NCBI RefSeq assembly: GCF_014384795.1
Contig: NZ_JACRSR010000001.1
Coordinates: forward strand, 1 to 64,000
DNA: 64,000 bases
From: Gehongia tenuis
GTDB taxonomy: Bacteria; Bacillota; Clostridia; Christensenellales; NSJ-53
Direction of reading: 5' to 3'
Below the pieces are notes generated by a model. The model had not been told where the DNA came from, did no database searches, and was given only the letters and a program-made list of their open reading frames with translations. The position numbers and the translations under genes are program-made. Shown here piece by piece: positions 30,317 to 39,358 of this stretch (position 1 is the first letter of the stretch; each line of letters starts with the position of its first letter).

Positions 30317-33300
30317 ATGGACAGAACCTACCTAAATATGCAAAGAATTGTGCTTGAGCTGAAGGCTCTGATGATGCGGGACTATGCCCTGGTGGGCTGG
30401 CCGGACAACGCTCTTGATAAGCCCCAGTACTATGAGGTGGACCAGTGGCAGCTGCTTCCCGCTGAGGAGGGCATGACCGCGGAGGATGCCCTGGCCATGC
30501 CGGACAAGCGCTGGCGGGAATACGGCGCCGGGATGGCCTGGGGCGGCCGGGATGCCGAGGCTTTCTTCCGATTCAGGGTGGCGCCGCCAGGGGACTTCTT
30601 CGGCAAGCGGCTGTATGTGCGGCTTTCCACCGGCCGGGAGGGCTGGGACGCGGTCAATCCTCAGTTTCTGGCCTATGTGAACGGCGTGGCCCGTCAGGGC
30701 ATGGATGTGAACCACAGGGAGCTGTTGCTGTCCACCTGTGCCCGGGAGGGAGAGGAATTCGACGTGCTCCTGTGGGCCCACGGCGGCATGCTGGAGCAGA
30801 AGACCTTCCTTCGTGCGGCGGTGACCGGCCGGGAGGAGGAGCTGGAAAAGCTCTACTATCACCTGTCGGTGCCGCTGGAAGCGGCCCGGGTGCTGCCCGA
30901 TTCGGCGGAGCGGCGGACCATTCTCGAATGGCTGCAAAAGGCTGCCAATCTTTTGGATCTTCGGGAGCCCTACAGCCCCGCCTTCTATGATTCCGTGCGG
31001 CGGGCGGGCGAGATGATGGACAAGTTCTATCGCCGGGGATTCGGCGGGGAGGGCACCCTGTCGGTGATCGGCGAGAGCCATCTTGATGTGGCGTGGCTGT
31101 GGCGGGAAAAGCATACCCGCGCCAAGGCGGCCCGCATCGCGGCCACGGCTCTCGAGCTCATGCGCTATGACCGAAACTTCCAGTTTATCTTTACCCAGCC
31201 CTATCTCTACGAGACCTTATCCGAGGAATATCCCCGGCTCTTTGAACGCATTCGGGAACGGTCCCGGGAGAAACGCTGGGAGGCTGAGGGCGCCATGTGG
31301 GTGGAGGCGGACTGCAACCTCACCAGCGGCGAGTCGCTGGTGCGCCAGCTGCTCTACGGCAAGGCCTATCTCCAAAAATATTTCGATGTGGACAGCCGGG
31401 TGCTGTGGCTGCCCGATACCTTCGGATTTACAGCGGCGCTGCCCCAGATCATGAAGAAGAGTGGCGTGGATTATCTTTTGACCACTAAACTCACCCGCAA
31501 CGACACCAACCGCTGGCCCTACGACAGCTTCCGCTGGCGGGGAATCGACGGCAGCGAGGTGCTGGTTTCCAACGCGATGGCCATCGACTGCGGGGAATTG
31601 GAGCGGGGCCGCTTCGACACCAAGGTTAACGGACGGCTTACGCCGGCGGAGACGCTGGGCGCCTGGCGGCGGTATCAGCAGAAGGACTGTTCGGACACGG
31701 CGCTTTTCACCTACGGCTTCGGCGACGGCGGCGGCGGACCGGTCCGGGAGGATCTGGAGAACCTGAGCCGCATGCAGGCGGGTATTCCCGGCCTGCCCAG
31801 GATCAAGACCCAGACGGCGGGTGAATACTTCGACCAGCTGGCGAAGAGCAATCAAGAAAAACCGCTGCCCAAATACGATGGAGAGCTCTATTTTGAATAT
31901 CACCGGGGCACCTACACCACCTTTGGGGCGGCGAAACGCCTCAATCGGAGGTGCGAATTCCTGCTCCAGGAGGCGGAAAGCTACAGCGCCCTGGCGGAAC
32001 CGTTGGGCCTCGCGTATCCTGAGGGGGAGCTTCGCGGCGCCTGGAAGAAGCTTTTGGCCCAGCAGTTTCATGACACCCTGCCCGGCACCTGCATCAAGGA
32101 GGCCTGCGAGGACGCCATGGCGGCCCTCAATTCGGTGGAGGAGACGGGGGAGGCAATTTTGGACGCCGCGCTCACCCGGATCGCCGATCATGTGGAGGGT
32201 GAATTTGAAAAGGGCATTGTGATCTTCAACCCGGCGCCCTTTTTGAGGAGCGATGTGGTGCGCATTCCCTTTGACGGATTCGATGATCCGAGGTTTCAAA
32301 AGGGATTCGATCTTCTGGACGAGAAGGGCAGCCGCTTCGAGGGCCAGCGCATGGAACTGGACGAAGGGGACGAGGTGTGGGTGTATGTGGAGGATCTGCC
32401 GCCGAAGGGCTACAAAGCCTTTGAGGTGGTGCCGCCCATTGTGCTCAATCTTTCCCGTTACGCCAGGCATCAGGAATACGCCCACTTCACCAACGATTTC
32501 TTTGAGGTCGCCATGAACGAAAGCGGCGAGATCACCCGGCTCTACGACAAGGTCTACGAGCGGGATGTGATCCCGGAAGGCGCACGGGGCAACGAGATGC
32601 GGGTCTACGAGGACAAGCCTGCCGCCTATGACGCTTGGAACATTTCCCGCCGGGAGGAGGAGCGTTCCTGGCCGGTGGACCAGGTGGAGAAGGTGCAGGT
32701 GGAGAATGGGCCGGTGTGCCGCAGGGTGCGTTTCACCAAGCGCCTGCAAAGATCCATCGTGATCCAGGACGTGATCTTCTACCACCGCATCCCCAGAATT
32801 GATTTCGAGACGCTGGTGGACTGGCAGGCGGACCAGATGATGCTGAAGACGGCTTTTCCGGTGGAGATAAACGCCCGGATCGCCCGTTACGATATTCAGT
32901 TCGGCAGCTTTGAACGGCCCACCCACAACAACACCTCCTATGAGAGGGCGCAGTTTGAAGTGGTGGGGCATAAGTGGGCGGATCTGTCCGAGACGGATTA
33001 CGGCGTGAGCCTTCTGAGCGACAGCAAGTACGGCTACGAGGTGAAGGAAGGGGTCATGCGCATGACGCTGCTCCGTTCGCCCCGCTCCCCCAATCCGGAG
33101 ATGGACCGGCATGTCCACCATTTCACCTACAGCCTGTATCCCCATGAAGGGGATTACGCTGCGGGCGGCACGGTGCCCATGGGATACTTTCTTAGTGAAC
33201 CCCTCCGGGTGCGGCCCATCACCGGCCGGGGCCTTGCGCCCACCAAGATGGCACTGGTTCGGGCCAGCAGCGAGCACGTGGCGGTGGAGACCTTTAAGGC

Positions 33301-33526
33301 CGCCGAAACGGGAGACGGCTATATCGTGCGGCTGTATGAATGCCACAACACCCGGGGTATGGTAAGGCTTACCTTCGCCCGTCCGGTGGAAAAGGCCTAC
33401 GAGTGCGATCTCATGGAGCGGTATGCGGCGCCGGTCTCGCTGGAAGGATGCCGTGTTGCCCTTGAGGTTCGGCCCTTCGAGATCAAGACCCTCTTTGTCC
33501 GCTTCAACGACGCCATGGAGGGCTGA
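30317..33526 (+). CDS. Alpha-mannosidase, glycoside hydrolase family 38
   Basis: This 1069-aa cytosolic protein (no signal peptide) follows the bacterial/class II GH38 layout: an N-terminal beta domain, a catalytic barrel from about residue 250, and C-terminal beta domains. Metal and active-site motifs are HLDVAWLW (H255, D257) and WLPDTFGF, with D367 as predicted nucleophile. It should release mannose from alpha-mannosides, probably from imported host or plant glycans. AAGGAGG precedes the ATG. It is a single-gene unit with its own promoter and terminator, and no sugar transporter lies beside it. Confidence 0.93.
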   Translation: MDRTYLNMQRIVLELKALMMRDYALVGWPDNALDKPQYYEVDQWQLLPAEEGMTAEDALAMPDKRWREYGAGMAWGGRDAEAFFRFRVAPPGDFFGKRLYVRLSTGREGWDAVNPQFLAYVNGVARQGMDVNHRELLLSTCAREGEEFDVLLWAHGGMLEQKTFLRAAVTGREEELEKLYYHLSVPLEAARVLPDSAERRTILEWLQKAANLLDLREPYSPAFYDSVRRAGEMMDKFYRRGFGGEGTLSVIGESHLDVAWLWREKHTRAKAARIAATALELMRYDRNFQFIFTQPYLYETLSEEYPRLFERIRERSREKRWEAEGAMWVEADCNLTSGESLVRQLLYGKAYLQKYFDVDSRVLWLPDTFGFTAALPQIMKKSGVDYLLTTKLTRNDTNRWPYDSFRWRGIDGSEVLVSNAMAIDCGELERGRFDTKVNGRLTPAETLGAWRRYQQKDCSDTALFTYGFGDGGGGPVREDLENLSRMQAGIPGLPRIKTQTAGEYFDQLAKSNQEKPLPKYDGELYFEYHRGTYTTFGAAKRLNRRCEFLLQEAESYSALAEPLGLAYPEGELRGAWKKLLAQQFHDTLPGTCIKEACEDAMAALNSVEETGEAILDAALTRIADHVEGEFEKGIVIFNPAPFLRSDVVRIPFDGFDDPRFQKGFDLLDEKGSRFEGQRMELDEGDEVWVYVEDLPPKGYKAFEVVPPIVLNLSRYARHQEYAHFTNDFFEVAMNESGEITRLYDKVYERDVIPEGARGNEMRVYEDKPAAYDAWNISRREEERSWPVDQVEKVQVENGPVCRRVRFTKRLQRSIVIQDVIFYHRIPRIDFETLVDWQADQMMLKTAFPVEINARIARYDIQFGSFERPTHNNTSYERAQFEVVGHKWADLSETDYGVSLLSDSKYGYEVKEGVMRMTLLRSPRSPNPEMDRHVHHFTYSLYPHEGDYAAGGTVPMGYFLSEPLRVRPITGRGLAPTKMALVRASSEHVAVETFKAAETGDGYIVRLYECHNTRGMVRLTFARPVEKAYECDLMERYAAPVSLEGCRVALEVRPFEIKTLFVRFNDAMEG

Positions 33527-33533
33527 AAAAAAT

Positions 33534-33562
33534 AAAAGCGCTGTTTCCAGCGCTTTTTTTTA
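33534..33562. terminator. Bidirectional terminator between the mannosidase and the 148-aa gene
   Basis: A 10-bp stem (33534-33543 with 33548-33557) with loop TTTC has As on its left and Ts on its right. The minus-strand gene's stop is at its right edge. Confidence 0.9.
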
Positions 33563-34006
33563 CTCAGCCATCGCTTCCGTGGTTTCTCCGCTGGGTGCGG
33601 CCTCCATCTCGGCTTCCACCAGCACGGGATCGGCGTAGGCGGCCTCATAGACGGCCTCGGGATCCACGGCCGCCGCTGCCTCGAGGGCGCTTCGGTGGGA
33701 CTCCATGACCTGGCGATATGTATGAAAGCGGTCGGGGGCGGCGGGTGTGGGCGCCTCCTGTACGATGGGGCGCTGTTGCTGCACCTTTTCAAAATAGCCC
33801 GATTGTTCCAGGATCTGCATGGGACCGGGTGCGGTGGAGATGCTTTCGTAGCGGGATTGGATGAGGCGCCCGAAAGGACGCTTCTCCGGCAGCTTTGCGG
33901 GTTGGGACGCCGCAGCTTGCGGCGGCTTTTCCATCTCCCGCGTGGCCGCATCGATGGCGGCCTGATGCTGGGCCATCAAACGGTGATAGATTCCATAACG
34001 ACTCAT
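33560..34006 (-). CDS. Hypothetical Ala/Pro/Glu-rich protein with an internal repeat
   Basis: The family is not recognised. The 148-aa product has no signal peptide or membrane segment. Two similar 15-residue helical segments occur: residues 7-21 (YHRLMAQHQAAIDAA) and 97-111 (YRQVMESHRSALEAA). They are separated by a Pro/Gln-rich region and followed by an acidic, alanine-rich tail. A good ribosome site (GAAGGAGG) and a shared terminator support that it is real. It lies 64 bases after the PBP2-type gene on the same strand, so it may be part of that transcript. Confidence 0.7.
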   Translation of the reverse strand: MSRYGIYHRLMAQHQAAIDAATREMEKPPQAAASQPAKLPEKRPFGRLIQSRYESISTAPGPMQILEQSGYFEKVQQQRPIVQEAPTPAAPDRFHTYRQVMESHRSALEAAAAVDPEAVYEAAYADPVLVEAEMEAAPSGETTEAMAE

Positions 34007-34070
34007 AGTGAACCTCCTTCAAGCCAATGGCGTTTCCTGATCCTATTGTATGCCGCTTTGACACAGGGTG

Positions 34071-36722
34071 TTACAATGCGGGGTCCCCTAAAAGATAGGA
34101 GGCGATCATGGCGCGGGCGGCTTTGGCGGCATAGGAGGCTTCGCCGGACTGGGCGGTGCATACGGCCACGGCGATCTCGGGATCGTCCGCGGGCGCATAG
34201 GCGATGAACCAGCCGTAGTTTTCCTTGTCCGTGGCCTCGGCGGTGCCGGTCTTGCCGCTGACCGCCAGGGGAAAGCCCAGAAAGGGCGTGTAGGCGGTGC
34301 CCGCCTGCCCCTGGTAGCTGGTGGAGGTGACGGCGGCCATGCCCTCCCGGAGAACGTTCAGGGTCCCCTCGGAGAGCCCGAGGCTTTGGAAGGCGGCGTC
34401 CTCCCCCTGAATGAGGGTGGGGGTCACCTTTTCGCCGCTGGCAAGGGACGCCGAGTACAGCGCCGCCTGAAGGACGGTGACGGTGTTGTCCGACTGGCCG
34501 ATGGCGGCGGAAAGGGTCTTGGAGGGGGTCCAGCCGTTTTGCCGGATATGGCTGATGAGCTGATTCGCCCGGGAAAGATCCTTGGGCAGCCCCAGAGCCT
34601 CGTAGGCGGCAAAGACGGTCTCCCGGGAAGGGTTGTCCACCACGGAGGCGGCCGCTTCCCGGGCGGCGCTTTTATCTTCGCCGAGGCCCATGGACTTTTG
34701 GTAGCCTGTCAGATGGTTGAGCGCGTAGGCCTCCAGAAGATCCCTCGTGAAGGCCTCGCCTGCAACGGTGCCCGACGCCTCTGGAAGCACGATGCCGGTG
34801 GCGCTGCCAAAGCCGAAGCGCCGGGCCATGGTTTCTATGGGATGGACACCCATGCGGTCCCCCACGTCAAAGAAATAATAGTTGCACGAATCCCGGAGGG
34901 CGGAGATGATATTTTCCGCGCCATGGGTGCGGCGGCTGCTGTTCCAAAGCCAGCAGGCGGGGGCGTGGGTGTTGGAATAGCGGGTGTAGCGTCCGTAGTC
35001 CGTCACGGTGTCCGTGGGGGAGATGGAGCCGCTCTCAAGAGCGGCGGCGCCGGTGATCATCTTGAAGATGGAGCCCGGCGGGAAGGCCGCGGCCAGCGCG
35101 TTGTTCACCAGCGGCCGGGGCAGCGTGGGGTCCTGATTCTCCTTGGCGGGATCGGCGGGACTGGGATAGAAGGGACTGAGAAGCTCCCAGGCCTCCTGGG
35201 AGAGAACGCCCTGGGAGAAAAGATTGGGGTCGTAATCGGGATAGGAGGCTATGGCCAGGACTTCGCCGCTTTTGACGCTGACCGCTACAGCGCCGCCCAC
35301 CTGGGCATTCTCATGGCCCTCCGCCTGGGCGGTTTCCAGGGCGTACTGGAGGGCGTTCTCCGTATCCTTCTGGAGATCAAGGTCAATGGTGAGGATGAGA
35401 TCCTCGCCGGGAGCACCCGTCTCCTCGGAGACCACCCGCGTGAGCCGGCCCAGACGATCCACCTCCACCATGCGTTTGCCGTTCCTGCCCCGGAGAGTTT
35501 TCTCAAAGGCGAGTTCAAGTCCGGTCCGGCCCACTTTGTCTGTGCTGATGTCATAGCCCAGCGCCTCGTACTGTTCCGCCTGCTGGCTGGTGATGAGGCC
35601 CATGGAACCCAGCACATGGGCCAGGGCGCTGCCCTCGGGATAGGTGCGCACATAGATGGGATCGATGACGATGCCGGGCAGCTTATCGGCGTTCTCTCCC
35701 GCCTGGGCCAGCGTGGCCGCCGAGATGTCCCGGGCAAGCACCAGGGGTTTGTACTGCTGATAGCCCAGCAGTGTGAGATTCACCCGAACGGCGAGCACGG
35801 GCAGCGCCCGTTCCGGCGCCCCGGTGATGGCGTATCGCTCCCGAAGGGTTTCGTAGGTCTTTGCTGCCGTCAGGTTCTCGCCAAGGCCCATCTGCTGCAA
35901 AAAACGTACGGCTTTGGTATCGTAGAAGACGGGGCCGTCCGTCCAGCGCAGGGGAAAGGCACTGGAGGGCACCAGCTTCTCGCCGGGCAGGACCTTTGCC
36001 AGGCTGAGCGCTGGAGCAGCGTCCCAGGCGCTCAAGGTCACGTGTAGGCTGGAAGGATGGTCGGGATCGTCGAAGGCCACGGTGACAAGCTCCGGATAGG
36101 CCTCGGCGATGGGTGCCAGGGAACTGTAAAGAGCGGTGTCGAGAGCCGCGGCGATGAGGGTGGTTTCGCCGCTGTCCATCACGCATGCCATATGGAGGTA
36201 GACAAAAAGCTCCTCCAAAGACAATCCGGAGGGGGCGCTCTCCGTGATGGAGAGGGCGGCCAGAGCATCCTCCGGTCTTTCAGGCAGGGAACCCAACCGC
36301 CTGGTGAAGAATTCCGCTGTGCCGGAGCCCCACCACTGGAGCTCCCCATTGCCGTTCACTCGAAGGGGAATATCCACAGCCAGTTCATCACCGTTATGCT
36401 GAAGGATCTGACACACCCGGTCCAAGGTCTCGTTGAGCTCCTTTTTGGAAACCTCTTGACTGAGCAGGGAGAGATTATAGCCGGAGCGGCTTTCCGCCAG
36501 CACCTGGCCGTTCCGATCCAGAATGCGGCCGCGGGGCGAGGGTGTGGACAGGGTGCGGACCAAGGTGTTGCTGGCCTTTTCCGCATAGGCTTTGCCCTCC
36601 AAAACCTGCAGATCGTACAGACGGTTAATAAGAACGACGGCGGCCAGCGTAATCAGCAGCCCGGTGAAAAGGTGCCGCCGCTGAATCTGGCGGCGAAGCC
36701 GCCAGTTGGATACCCTTTTCAT
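34071..36722 (-). CDS. PBP2-type class B transpeptidase (MrdA/PbpA family)
   Basis: This 883-aa protein has a short cytoplasmic basic tail, a membrane anchor (about residues 19-37), and the dimerisation-domain motif RGRILDRNGQVLAES (about 64-78). The transpeptidase domain has SIFK (S551-K554), SCN (S612-N614) and KTGT (K824). This is the elongation-type (PBP2) arrangement and makes D,D cross-links with a RodA-type polymerase. GAGGAGG precedes ATG 36722. The in-frame extension to 36896 overlaps the glpK promoter and start and is rejected. It is long for the family, with about 200 extra residues between the anchor and the catalytic domain. Divergent from glpK. Confidence 0.92.
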   Translation of the reverse strand: MKRVSNWRLRRQIQRRHLFTGLLITLAAVVLINRLYDLQVLEGKAYAEKASNTLVRTLSTPSPRGRILDRNGQVLAESRSGYNLSLLSQEVSKKELNETLDRVCQILQHNGDELAVDIPLRVNGNGELQWWGSGTAEFFTRRLGSLPERPEDALAALSITESAPSGLSLEELFVYLHMACVMDSGETTLIAAALDTALYSSLAPIAEAYPELVTVAFDDPDHPSSLHVTLSAWDAAPALSLAKVLPGEKLVPSSAFPLRWTDGPVFYDTKAVRFLQQMGLGENLTAAKTYETLRERYAITGAPERALPVLAVRVNLTLLGYQQYKPLVLARDISAATLAQAGENADKLPGIVIDPIYVRTYPEGSALAHVLGSMGLITSQQAEQYEALGYDISTDKVGRTGLELAFEKTLRGRNGKRMVEVDRLGRLTRVVSEETGAPGEDLILTIDLDLQKDTENALQYALETAQAEGHENAQVGGAVAVSVKSGEVLAIASYPDYDPNLFSQGVLSQEAWELLSPFYPSPADPAKENQDPTLPRPLVNNALAAAFPPGSIFKMITGAAALESGSISPTDTVTDYGRYTRYSNTHAPACWLWNSSRRTHGAENIISALRDSCNYYFFDVGDRMGVHPIETMARRFGFGSATGIVLPEASGTVAGEAFTRDLLEAYALNHLTGYQKSMGLGEDKSAAREAAASVVDNPSRETVFAAYEALGLPKDLSRANQLISHIRQNGWTPSKTLSAAIGQSDNTVTVLQAALYSASLASGEKVTPTLIQGEDAAFQSLGLSEGTLNVLREGMAAVTSTSYQGQAGTAYTPFLGFPLAVSGKTGTAEATDKENYGWFIAYAPADDPEIAVAVCTAQSGEASYAAKAARAMIASYLLGDPAL

Positions 36723-36779
36723 ATTAAAACATCCTCCTCGCTTTGTATACAGTATGGACAAAAAAGGCGGATTGTAACA

Positions 36780-36808
36780 TTGAAGTGTAGGGGTAAAAAG
36801 GCTACAAT
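36780..36808 (+). promoter_or_regulatory. Sigma-A promoter of glpK
   Basis: TTGAAG (36780-36785), a 17-nt spacer and TACAAT (36803-36808) end 20 bases before the ATG. No convincing promoter for the divergent PBP2 gene is seen in the same spacer. Confidence 0.78.
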
Positions 36809-36828
36809 GGAAAAAAGGAGGGAACGAA

Positions 36829-38316
36829 ATGGGCAGAGTGATTGTCGCGCTGGACCAGGGGACCACATCCTCCCGGGCCATCGCTTTTGATCTCAAAGGG
36901 CGGATGGTATCGGGGGCCTGCGAGGATGCGACGCCGTCCTATCCGAGGCCGGGCTGGGTGGAGCAGAACCCGGAAATGTTGCTGGAAAGTCAGCTGGAGG
37001 CGCTGAGAGGCTGTCTCAAACGGGGGAATATCGATCCCGGAGACGTGCTTGCAATCGGAATTGCCAACCAGCGGGAGACCACCCTTTTGTGGGACCGCCA
37101 GGGGCGTCCGCTGATGAACGGCGTGGTCTGGCAGTGCCGGAGGAGCGCACCCATCTGCGAAAAGCTGCGGGAGGAGGGCCGGGAGGCCATGATCCGGGAG
37201 CGGGCCGGACTCATCATCGATCCCTATTTTTCCGGCACCAAAATCCGATGGATGCTGGACGCCCTGCCGGACGGGCAGAAACGGGCGGAACGGGGAGAAA
37301 TCCTCTTTGGAACGGTGGACAGCTGGCTCATCTATCACCTCACCGGCCGTCACGCCACCGATGTGACCAACGCCAGCCGCACCATGCTCTTTAATATCCA
37401 TACCCTCGATTGGGACGACGAGCTTTTGGCCATGCTGGACATCCCGAAAGTTATGCTGCCCGAAGTGTTGCCCTCCAGCTGCCCCGTTGGCATGATGCGC
37501 CCGGAGTTTCTGGGTCGGGCCATTCCCATCACAGGGGTGGCGGGGGACCAGCATGCGGCGCTGTTCGGCCAGTGCTGTTTTGAAGCGGGATCCGCAAAGA
37601 ATACCTACGGAACGGGCTGCTTTCTGCTCATGAATACGGGCAAAGAGCCGGTGGCCTCCCAAAATAACCTGATCACCACCGTGGCCTGGGATTTGGGCGG
37701 CGGCGCCCAATACGCCCTTGAGGGCAGCGTCTTTGTGGCCGGAGCCGTGGTTCAGTGGCTGCGGGATGAGATGGGGCTTATCCGCACCTCGGCCGATTCG
37801 GAGGCACTGGCCCAATCGGTGCAGGACACCGGCGGCGTGTACATGGTGCCCGCCTTCACCGGACTGGGCGCGCCCCACTGGGACATGTACGGCCGGGGCA
37901 CAATGGTGGGCATCACCCGGGGCACCACGAGGGCCCATATCGTGCGTGCCGCCCTTGAAGCCATCGCCTATCAAAGCGCTGATGTGCTGGCCGCCTGTGA
38001 AAAGGACAGCGGCATCCACCTCACAGGGCTCAAGGTGGACGGCGGGGCCTCGGCCAATAATTTTCTGATGCAGTTCCAGGCGGACATCCTAAACGTGCCC
38101 ATCGAGCGTCCCAAGGTGTGGGAAACCACCGCCCGGGGTGCCGCCTTCCTGGCGGGCCTGGCGGCGGGCGTCTACGGCGGCCTGGATGAGCTGAGAAGCC
38201 TGTACGAGACGGAGCGGATCTTTGAACCGGCCATGGCGGCAGCGGACCGGGAGCACGGGCTTGCGCTTTGGGGCCGGGCGGTGGAAAGGGCCAAAGGCTG
38301 GGCAAAAGAGGTTTGA
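36829..38316 (+). CDS. glpK: Glycerol kinase
   Basis: This 495-aa FGGY kinase has the N-terminal phosphate-binding DQGTTSSRA, the glycerol-site WQCRRS and PYFSGTKIRW, and the C-terminal DGGASANNFLMQ. It phosphorylates glycerol to glycerol-3-phosphate in the cytoplasm. AAGGAGGG precedes the ATG. No glpF, glpD or glpT lies nearby, so uptake and oxidation must be encoded elsewhere. Its stop codon is inside the -35 of the next promoter. Confidence 0.97.
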   Translation: MGRVIVALDQGTTSSRAIAFDLKGRMVSGACEDATPSYPRPGWVEQNPEMLLESQLEALRGCLKRGNIDPGDVLAIGIANQRETTLLWDRQGRPLMNGVVWQCRRSAPICEKLREEGREAMIRERAGLIIDPYFSGTKIRWMLDALPDGQKRAERGEILFGTVDSWLIYHLTGRHATDVTNASRTMLFNIHTLDWDDELLAMLDIPKVMLPEVLPSSCPVGMMRPEFLGRAIPITGVAGDQHAALFGQCCFEAGSAKNTYGTGCFLLMNTGKEPVASQNNLITTVAWDLGGGAQYALEGSVFVAGAVVQWLRDEMGLIRTSADSEALAQSVQDTGGVYMVPAFTGLGAPHWDMYGRGTMVGITRGTTRAHIVRAALEAIAYQSADVLAACEKDSGIHLTGLKVDGGASANNFLMQFQADILNVPIERPKVWETTARGAAFLAGLAAGVYGGLDELRSLYETERIFEPAMAAADREHGLALWGRAVERAKGWAKEV

Positions 38317-38340
38317 AAAACGGCGGGCCTATGGTATAGT
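38313..38340 (+). promoter_or_regulatory. Sigma-A promoter of the Dabb gene, overlapping the glpK stop
   Basis: TTGAAA (38313-38318) contains the glpK TGA. A 16-nt spacer leads to TATAGT (38335-38340) with an upstream TGG (extended -10). Confidence 0.75.
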
Positions 38341-38371
38341 AAGGGTACAAAAAACTGAAGGAGCGTGCACA

Positions 38372-38668
38372 ATGGTTAAGCATATCGTACTTTGGAAACT
38401 GAAGGATGAAGCGGAAGGCAACGGCAAGGACACCAACATGCGCATCATCAAGGAGCGGCTGGAAGCGCTGGTGGGTGTGGTGCCCGGCCTTTTGAAGCTG
38501 GAAGTGGGCTTCAACTATGTGAAAAATGATTTTGATCTTTGTCTGTATTCGGAATTTGTGTCCAATGAAGCGCTGGAGAACTATGATTCCCATCCCGCTC
38601 ATCTGGCCGTCCGAGAGTTCGTTTCCAAGGTTCGGCTGGATCGGATCGCCTGCAATTACGAGATCTGA
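38372..38668 (+). CDS. Dabb-domain (stress-responsive A/B barrel) protein
   Basis: This 98-aa protein opens with VKHIVLWKLKD and carries the conserved LYSEF and HPAHLAVREFV blocks of the dimeric alpha/beta-barrel (Dabb) family. Members are small cytosolic dimers with varied or unknown roles, and no catalytic residue is predicted. GAAGGAG precedes ATG 38372. A longer in-frame reading from 38222 lies inside glpK and is rejected. It has its own promoter and terminator. Confidence 0.88.
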   Translation: MVKHIVLWKLKDEAEGNGKDTNMRIIKERLEALVGVVPGLLKLEVGFNYVKNDFDLCLYSEFVSNEALENYDSHPAHLAVREFVSKVRLDRIACNYEI

Positions 38669-38672
38669 GTAT

Positions 38673-38703
38673 AAAAAAGCCGCGGCAGATGCCGCGGCTT
38701 TTC
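38673..38703. terminator. Bidirectional terminator between the Dabb and CAT-like genes
   Basis: A 12-bp G+C-rich stem (38675-38686 with 38691-38702) with loop AGAT is flanked by As and Ts, so it works in both directions. The minus-strand CAT-like gene ends 1 base to its right. Confidence 0.92.
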
Positions 38704-39339
38704 TTATGGATTGAAATGGTTGAAAAGCTCCTGCAATTCCTCCACAAAACGGGCCGCATGGTAGCCGTCGCATACGGCGTGATGCATTTGCAGGGCCAGC
38801 GGGAGGAAGGTTTCGCCGTCCCGCTCCACAAATCTGCCGAAGGTGAGGATGGGGATGAGATAGGGGCGGCCGCCAAGGTGCAGGCTGAAGCTTGTAAAGG
38901 GCAGCCAAGGCACCGAGGACAGGGGGAAGGTGGCCGGCTCGTCCGGCTTGGGAAAAAGGGGGAATGCATCCGCATAGGCCGCCATATCGGCAAGCACGTC
39001 CTGATAGAATTGGGAAAAGTCCGGAGTGTACGCCGTCCAGAGGGCGGAGAAGGTCTTGCTCTTATCATGGAACACCGTGTAGCTGGGTGCAAGCACATCG
39101 TGATATCCCAGCCTCCCCGCTTCGTCCAGCGCCATGCGGTATTCGGTGTGGCCATTGACGACCCGGGCCGCCAGGTGGATCAGTGTAGGATAAAACTTGA
39201 GCCCCTCCGCCTTCAGTTTTCGGCGAAGGGCGCCGGCGGCCAGCTCCACGGTGAGGGAAAAACTGCAATCCCCTTCGAGATAGTGCTCAAAGTGGGTACT
39301 GCGCGACCAGCCCTTTCGTTCGAAGGGGAGAAATGCCAT
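38704..39339 (-). CDS. Chloramphenicol acetyltransferase-like protein (CAT superfamily)
   Basis: This 211-aa cytosolic acyltransferase ends with the family's catalytic motif HHAVCDGYH (catalytic His H187, D191), and other CAT blocks such as PTLIHLAARVVNG are present. Classical CAT acetylates chloramphenicol with acetyl-CoA. Chromosomal relatives are common in Clostridia and many have unknown acceptors, so resistance should not be assumed. ATG 39339 is preceded by a modest AAGAAGG. It starts 19 bases after the PTS IIC-like gene and is probably co-transcribed with it. Confidence 0.85.
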   Translation of the reverse strand: MAFLPFERKGWSRSTHFEHYLEGDCSFSLTVELAAGALRRKLKAEGLKFYPTLIHLAARVVNGHTEYRMALDEAGRLGYHDVLAPSYTVFHDKSKTFSALWTAYTPDFSQFYQDVLADMAAYADAFPLFPKPDEPATFPLSSVPWLPFTSFSLHLGGRPYLIPILTFGRFVERDGETFLPLALQMHHAVCDGYHAARFVEELQELFNHFNP

Positions 39340-39358
39340 GGATGCAAACCTTCTTTCT

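Noticed and set aside
38704..39339. Acquired antibiotic-resistance gene
   Set aside because: The protein has the CAT motif, but its composition matches the chromosome and no mobile element is near. Resistance cannot be claimed.
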